64,000 bases of DNA from Aquanectria penicillioides (Eukaryota; Ascomycota; Sordariomycetes; Hypocreales; Nectriaceae): contig PYIU01000008.1 of the NCBI GenBank assembly GCA_003415625.1, forward strand, positions 1,984,001 to 2,048,000. Reading direction: 5' to 3'. Position numbers and translations under genes: made by a program. Positions within the stretch are counted from its first letter, which is position 1, and each line of letters opens with the position of its first letter. Shown one piece after another: positions 61,814 through 64,000 of this stretch. The notes under the pieces were generated by a model that had not been told where the DNA came from, made no database searches, and saw only the letters and a list, made by a program, of their open reading frames with translations.

Positions 61814-61818
61814 CCTAC
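61814..61818 (+). repeat. Right target-site duplication of the copia element
   Basis: CCTAC directly follows the right LTR and matches 55040-55044 exactly. It is followed by CTACAGACTAAAGTAGGTAC, host-type sequence carrying the interspersed GGTAC motif. Confidence 0.85.
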
Positions 61819-61872
61819 CTACAGACTAAAGTAGGTACTTTTATGTGTGTTCCCTGCCATTTATAAAGGTCC

Positions 61873-62092
61873 TGTTAAATCGAACCAGTTCTATAATTGT
61901 ATGTATTGTTCTTATTCTTATTCCTTTTAGCCTTACTTTATTCCTTAGGCTCTAAAGGAAAGGTTAAGCTATACTAAACCTAATAGAGCTATATTATAAT
62001 TATATAACTTTTATCTATTTATTTTAAGCTTTATTTCTATAATCTAAAGTATATATTAAAAAATTTATATATATAATACCTTAAGTTTAATA
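61873..62092 (-). repeat. Third LTR copy, heavily mutated, from a second copia insertion
   Basis: About 220 bp, beginning TGTTAAATCGAACC and ending GTTTAATA, homologous to the two 224-bp LTRs but much more AT-rich. The next 31 bases (62093-62123) align with the polypurine-side flank of the left LTR (55269-55299), so this is the 3' LTR of a second minus-strand copy. Homology to the copia interior ends there. Confidence 0.8.
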
Positions 62093-62130
62093 TATTTTTT
62101 TAGATTTATTAAAAATAAATTTATTATTTT

Positions 62131-62351
62131 ACCTTTAAACTTATAATTATTTATAGCTATTTTAAACTATTTTTAAAATATTTAAAACTATAATTAATTA
62201 ATTCTTTATATTAGGCTACCCCTAAATATAATAATGCATTAAAAGTATAGTGCTAATACTATAGCCCTTTTAATAGTTATTAATTTAGGAAAATATAGTA
62301 TTAAAAATAGCTAATATAACTCCCTTTTTACTATTAATTAATATAGTAGTA
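62131..62351 (+). repeat. Left copy of a 221-bp direct repeat
   Basis: Colinear without gaps with 63780-64000, an offset of exactly 1649 bp at three anchor points that I checked. Differences seen are transitions. The repeat may be a terminal repeat of the element or one unit of a tandem array. Confidence 0.8.
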
Positions 62352-63779
62352 TGCCTAAAATAAATAAAGCAATAAAAGCTAATAAAAGCCTTATAATTAA
62401 TAAAGATAAAAAAGCCTATAAAGCTATTATTAAAATTATTCTATTTTACCTTCTTAAAGTAGTTTAAAAGGTATTTTAAATTTATATTAATATATATAAA
62501 ATACACTTTTGCCTTTTCTTTAAGATTAATATAATTTTTAAAAAGAGATTTATTTATAAAATTATTATTATTATAATAATTACTATTATTATAGTAATAA
62601 TAATTACTTTAATTAATTTAAATTTCTTTTTTTTAGTTAATATAATAGTTTTATATATTAATTCTTTTATATAGCTTTATATTTATAAATATTAAAATTA
62701 ATAAATATATAATATATAGTTATATTAAATATAAAATTATTATTTATATTAAAAATACCCTTAAGAATATTAAAAACTATATTTTAATAAAAATTATATA
62801 AATAATAAATTAAGCTTATAGTAATTTCTATATAATTATAATATATTGCCTTTTTAATAAATATATAGTTTTTATTTTTTTTACTTTAAAATAGGCTAAA
62901 GCTTTTTATAAAAAAAAAAAATTAATTATTATATTTAAAAATAATACTTTTTTAGCTTTTTTAATTTTTATTATTTTAATAAAAGAAATTTAAATTAAAT
63001 CTATTTTTAATAATATAAATAAATTTATTAAAACTATTAATAATATTAATACTTTAAGAGTTAATAAAATAAAGCTTACTTAAGCCTAAAATAATATTAT
63101 AATAAAAATATATTTAATTCTTTATATTTTATTAATTAAAGAAATTAATAGTTTATATAATAATAGGCTATTTTTTAATATTAAATTTTATAATTATAAA
63201 CCCTTTAATAAAGGATTAAAATCTATTTAATGCTTTTAATACTATAAATATAGCTATATTATAAAAAACTATTAATTTACTTTAATTTATAGCTAATGCA
63301 ATAGCTTAATATATAATAATTGCTTTATTAAAAAAGAGAAATTCTTTATTACTATACTTTATACTATAAAGACTATTTAGCTTAAAGCTATATTTATTTT
63401 ATAGTAAAAAAGCTTTAAATCTATATAAAAAAAGAATACTATAAATAATTAATAAAATATAAAGAATGCACTTTAATATAGTAAAATATCTTTTATATAT
63501 AATAAAATAGCTTTTTTAAAAACTCTTTTTTTATAGCTTTTTTTTTATTAAAAAAGTTAGCTAACTTTTAGGCTTTATAAATAAATAATACTATATTTTA
63601 TTTAATGCTTTTTCTTTTTTTAGTGCTTATACTTTATTGCTATTATCTATTAAATTAACCCTTTTATTTATATTTAATTAATATAGATTCTATTTTAAAA
63701 TATATATTATTACCTTAAATTAATTTACTAAATGCTATATATTTATAATAAATATAATATAATTATATTAAATAACTTT

Positions 63780-64000
63780 ACCCTTAAACTTATAACTGCT
63801 TGCAGCTATTCTAAACTACCTTTAAAATATTTAAAACTATAATTAATTAATTCTTTATATTAAGCTACCTTTAGATATAATAATGCATTAAAAGCATAGC
63901 ACTAATACTATAGCCCTTTTAATAGTTATTAATTTAAAAAAATATAGCATTAAAAATAGCTAATATAACTCTCTTTTTACTATTAGTTAATATAGCAATA
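63780..64000 (+). repeat. Right copy of a 221-bp direct repeat, cut by the window end
   Basis: The partner of 62131-62351; it keeps more C and G (for example ACCCTTAAAC and CTGCTTGCAGC where the left copy has T and A). It continues to the last base, so its true end lies beyond the window. Confidence 0.8.

Larger units (their letters stand above)
62124..64000. mobile_element. Fragment of a different, AT-saturated repeat element running off the window
   Basis: The sequence after 62123 no longer resembles the copia interior and is almost pure A/T. It carries direct repeats at 62131-62351 and 63780-64000. Frames are closed by stops in all phases. I could not identify a coding motif, so class and orientation are unknown. 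Confidence 0.6.

Noticed and set aside
54842..64000. The AT-rich right end as a centromere, suggested by the nearby CENP-A gene
   Set aside because: The location of the CENP-A gene says nothing about where centromeres lie, and the AT-rich DNA is adequately explained by mutated retroelements. ChIP data would be needed.

Overview
The window comes from the nuclear genome of a filamentous ascomycete, probably a Sordariomycete and perhaps Hypocreales (an inference from protein resemblance). The evidence is short GT-AG introns of about 50-120 nt, pyrimidine-rich leaders, a Gti1/Pac2-type (Sge1/Wor1/Ryp1) master regulator, a fungal CENP-A, and AT-saturated transposon remains whose copies differ almost only by transitions, as repeat-induced point mutation (RIP) would produce. 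I split each gene into exons by hand, using frame continuity and remembered family conservation. No alignment was run.

Layout. 0.7-10 kb: signal peptidase subunit SPC1 (+), RING-box protein RBX1 (-), a PNRC-motif mRNA-decay-type protein with an apparent frameshift (+), an FAD amine-oxidase-like enzyme (-), and a tyrosyl-DNA phosphodiesterase with an N-terminal ubiquitin-interacting motif (+). 10-18.4 kb: an 8.3 kb stretch with no recognisable gene, leading into the intronless WOPR-domain regulator at 18.4-19.8 kb. 20.8-29.8 kb: a compact block with cardiolipin synthase (+), mitochondrial MTO1 (-), VPS45 (-), ERMES subunit MMM1 (+) and CAAX protease RCE1 (-). 29.8-39.5 kb: a 4.3 kb gene-free stretch, an uncharacterised serine-rich membrane protein (+), and the MBOAT lysophospholipid acyltransferase ALE1 (-). 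39.9-40.8 kb: a short AT-rich island. 41.7-54 kb: GDP-mannose transporter (-), short-chain dehydrogenase (-), acireductone dioxygenase (-), derlin (-), CENP-A (+), a small FUN14-like membrane protein (+) and Xaa-Pro aminopeptidase P (-).

From 55 kb to the end the sequence is a retroelement graveyard. A 6.77 kb Ty1/copia element in minus orientation has two 224-bp LTRs, a perfect 5-bp target-site duplication (CCTAC), a polypurine tract, and still-readable integrase and reverse-transcriptase motifs. It is followed by another copy of its LTR that breaks off about 30 bp into the internal region, then by a different element with 221-bp direct repeats 1649 bp apart that runs off the window.

The genes are mostly conserved single-copy housekeeping loci for secretion and ER quality control (SPC1, DER1, VPS45, GDP-mannose transporter, RCE1, ALE1), mitochondria (cardiolipin synthase, MTO1, MMM1), and chromatin or DNA repair (CENP-A, TDP1). 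They do not form a biosynthetic cluster. The most distinctive points are the very long regulatory-type region upstream of the WOPR regulator, the frameshifted PNRC gene, and the nested, strand-symmetrically mutated retroelements with LTRs far less degraded than their interiors.
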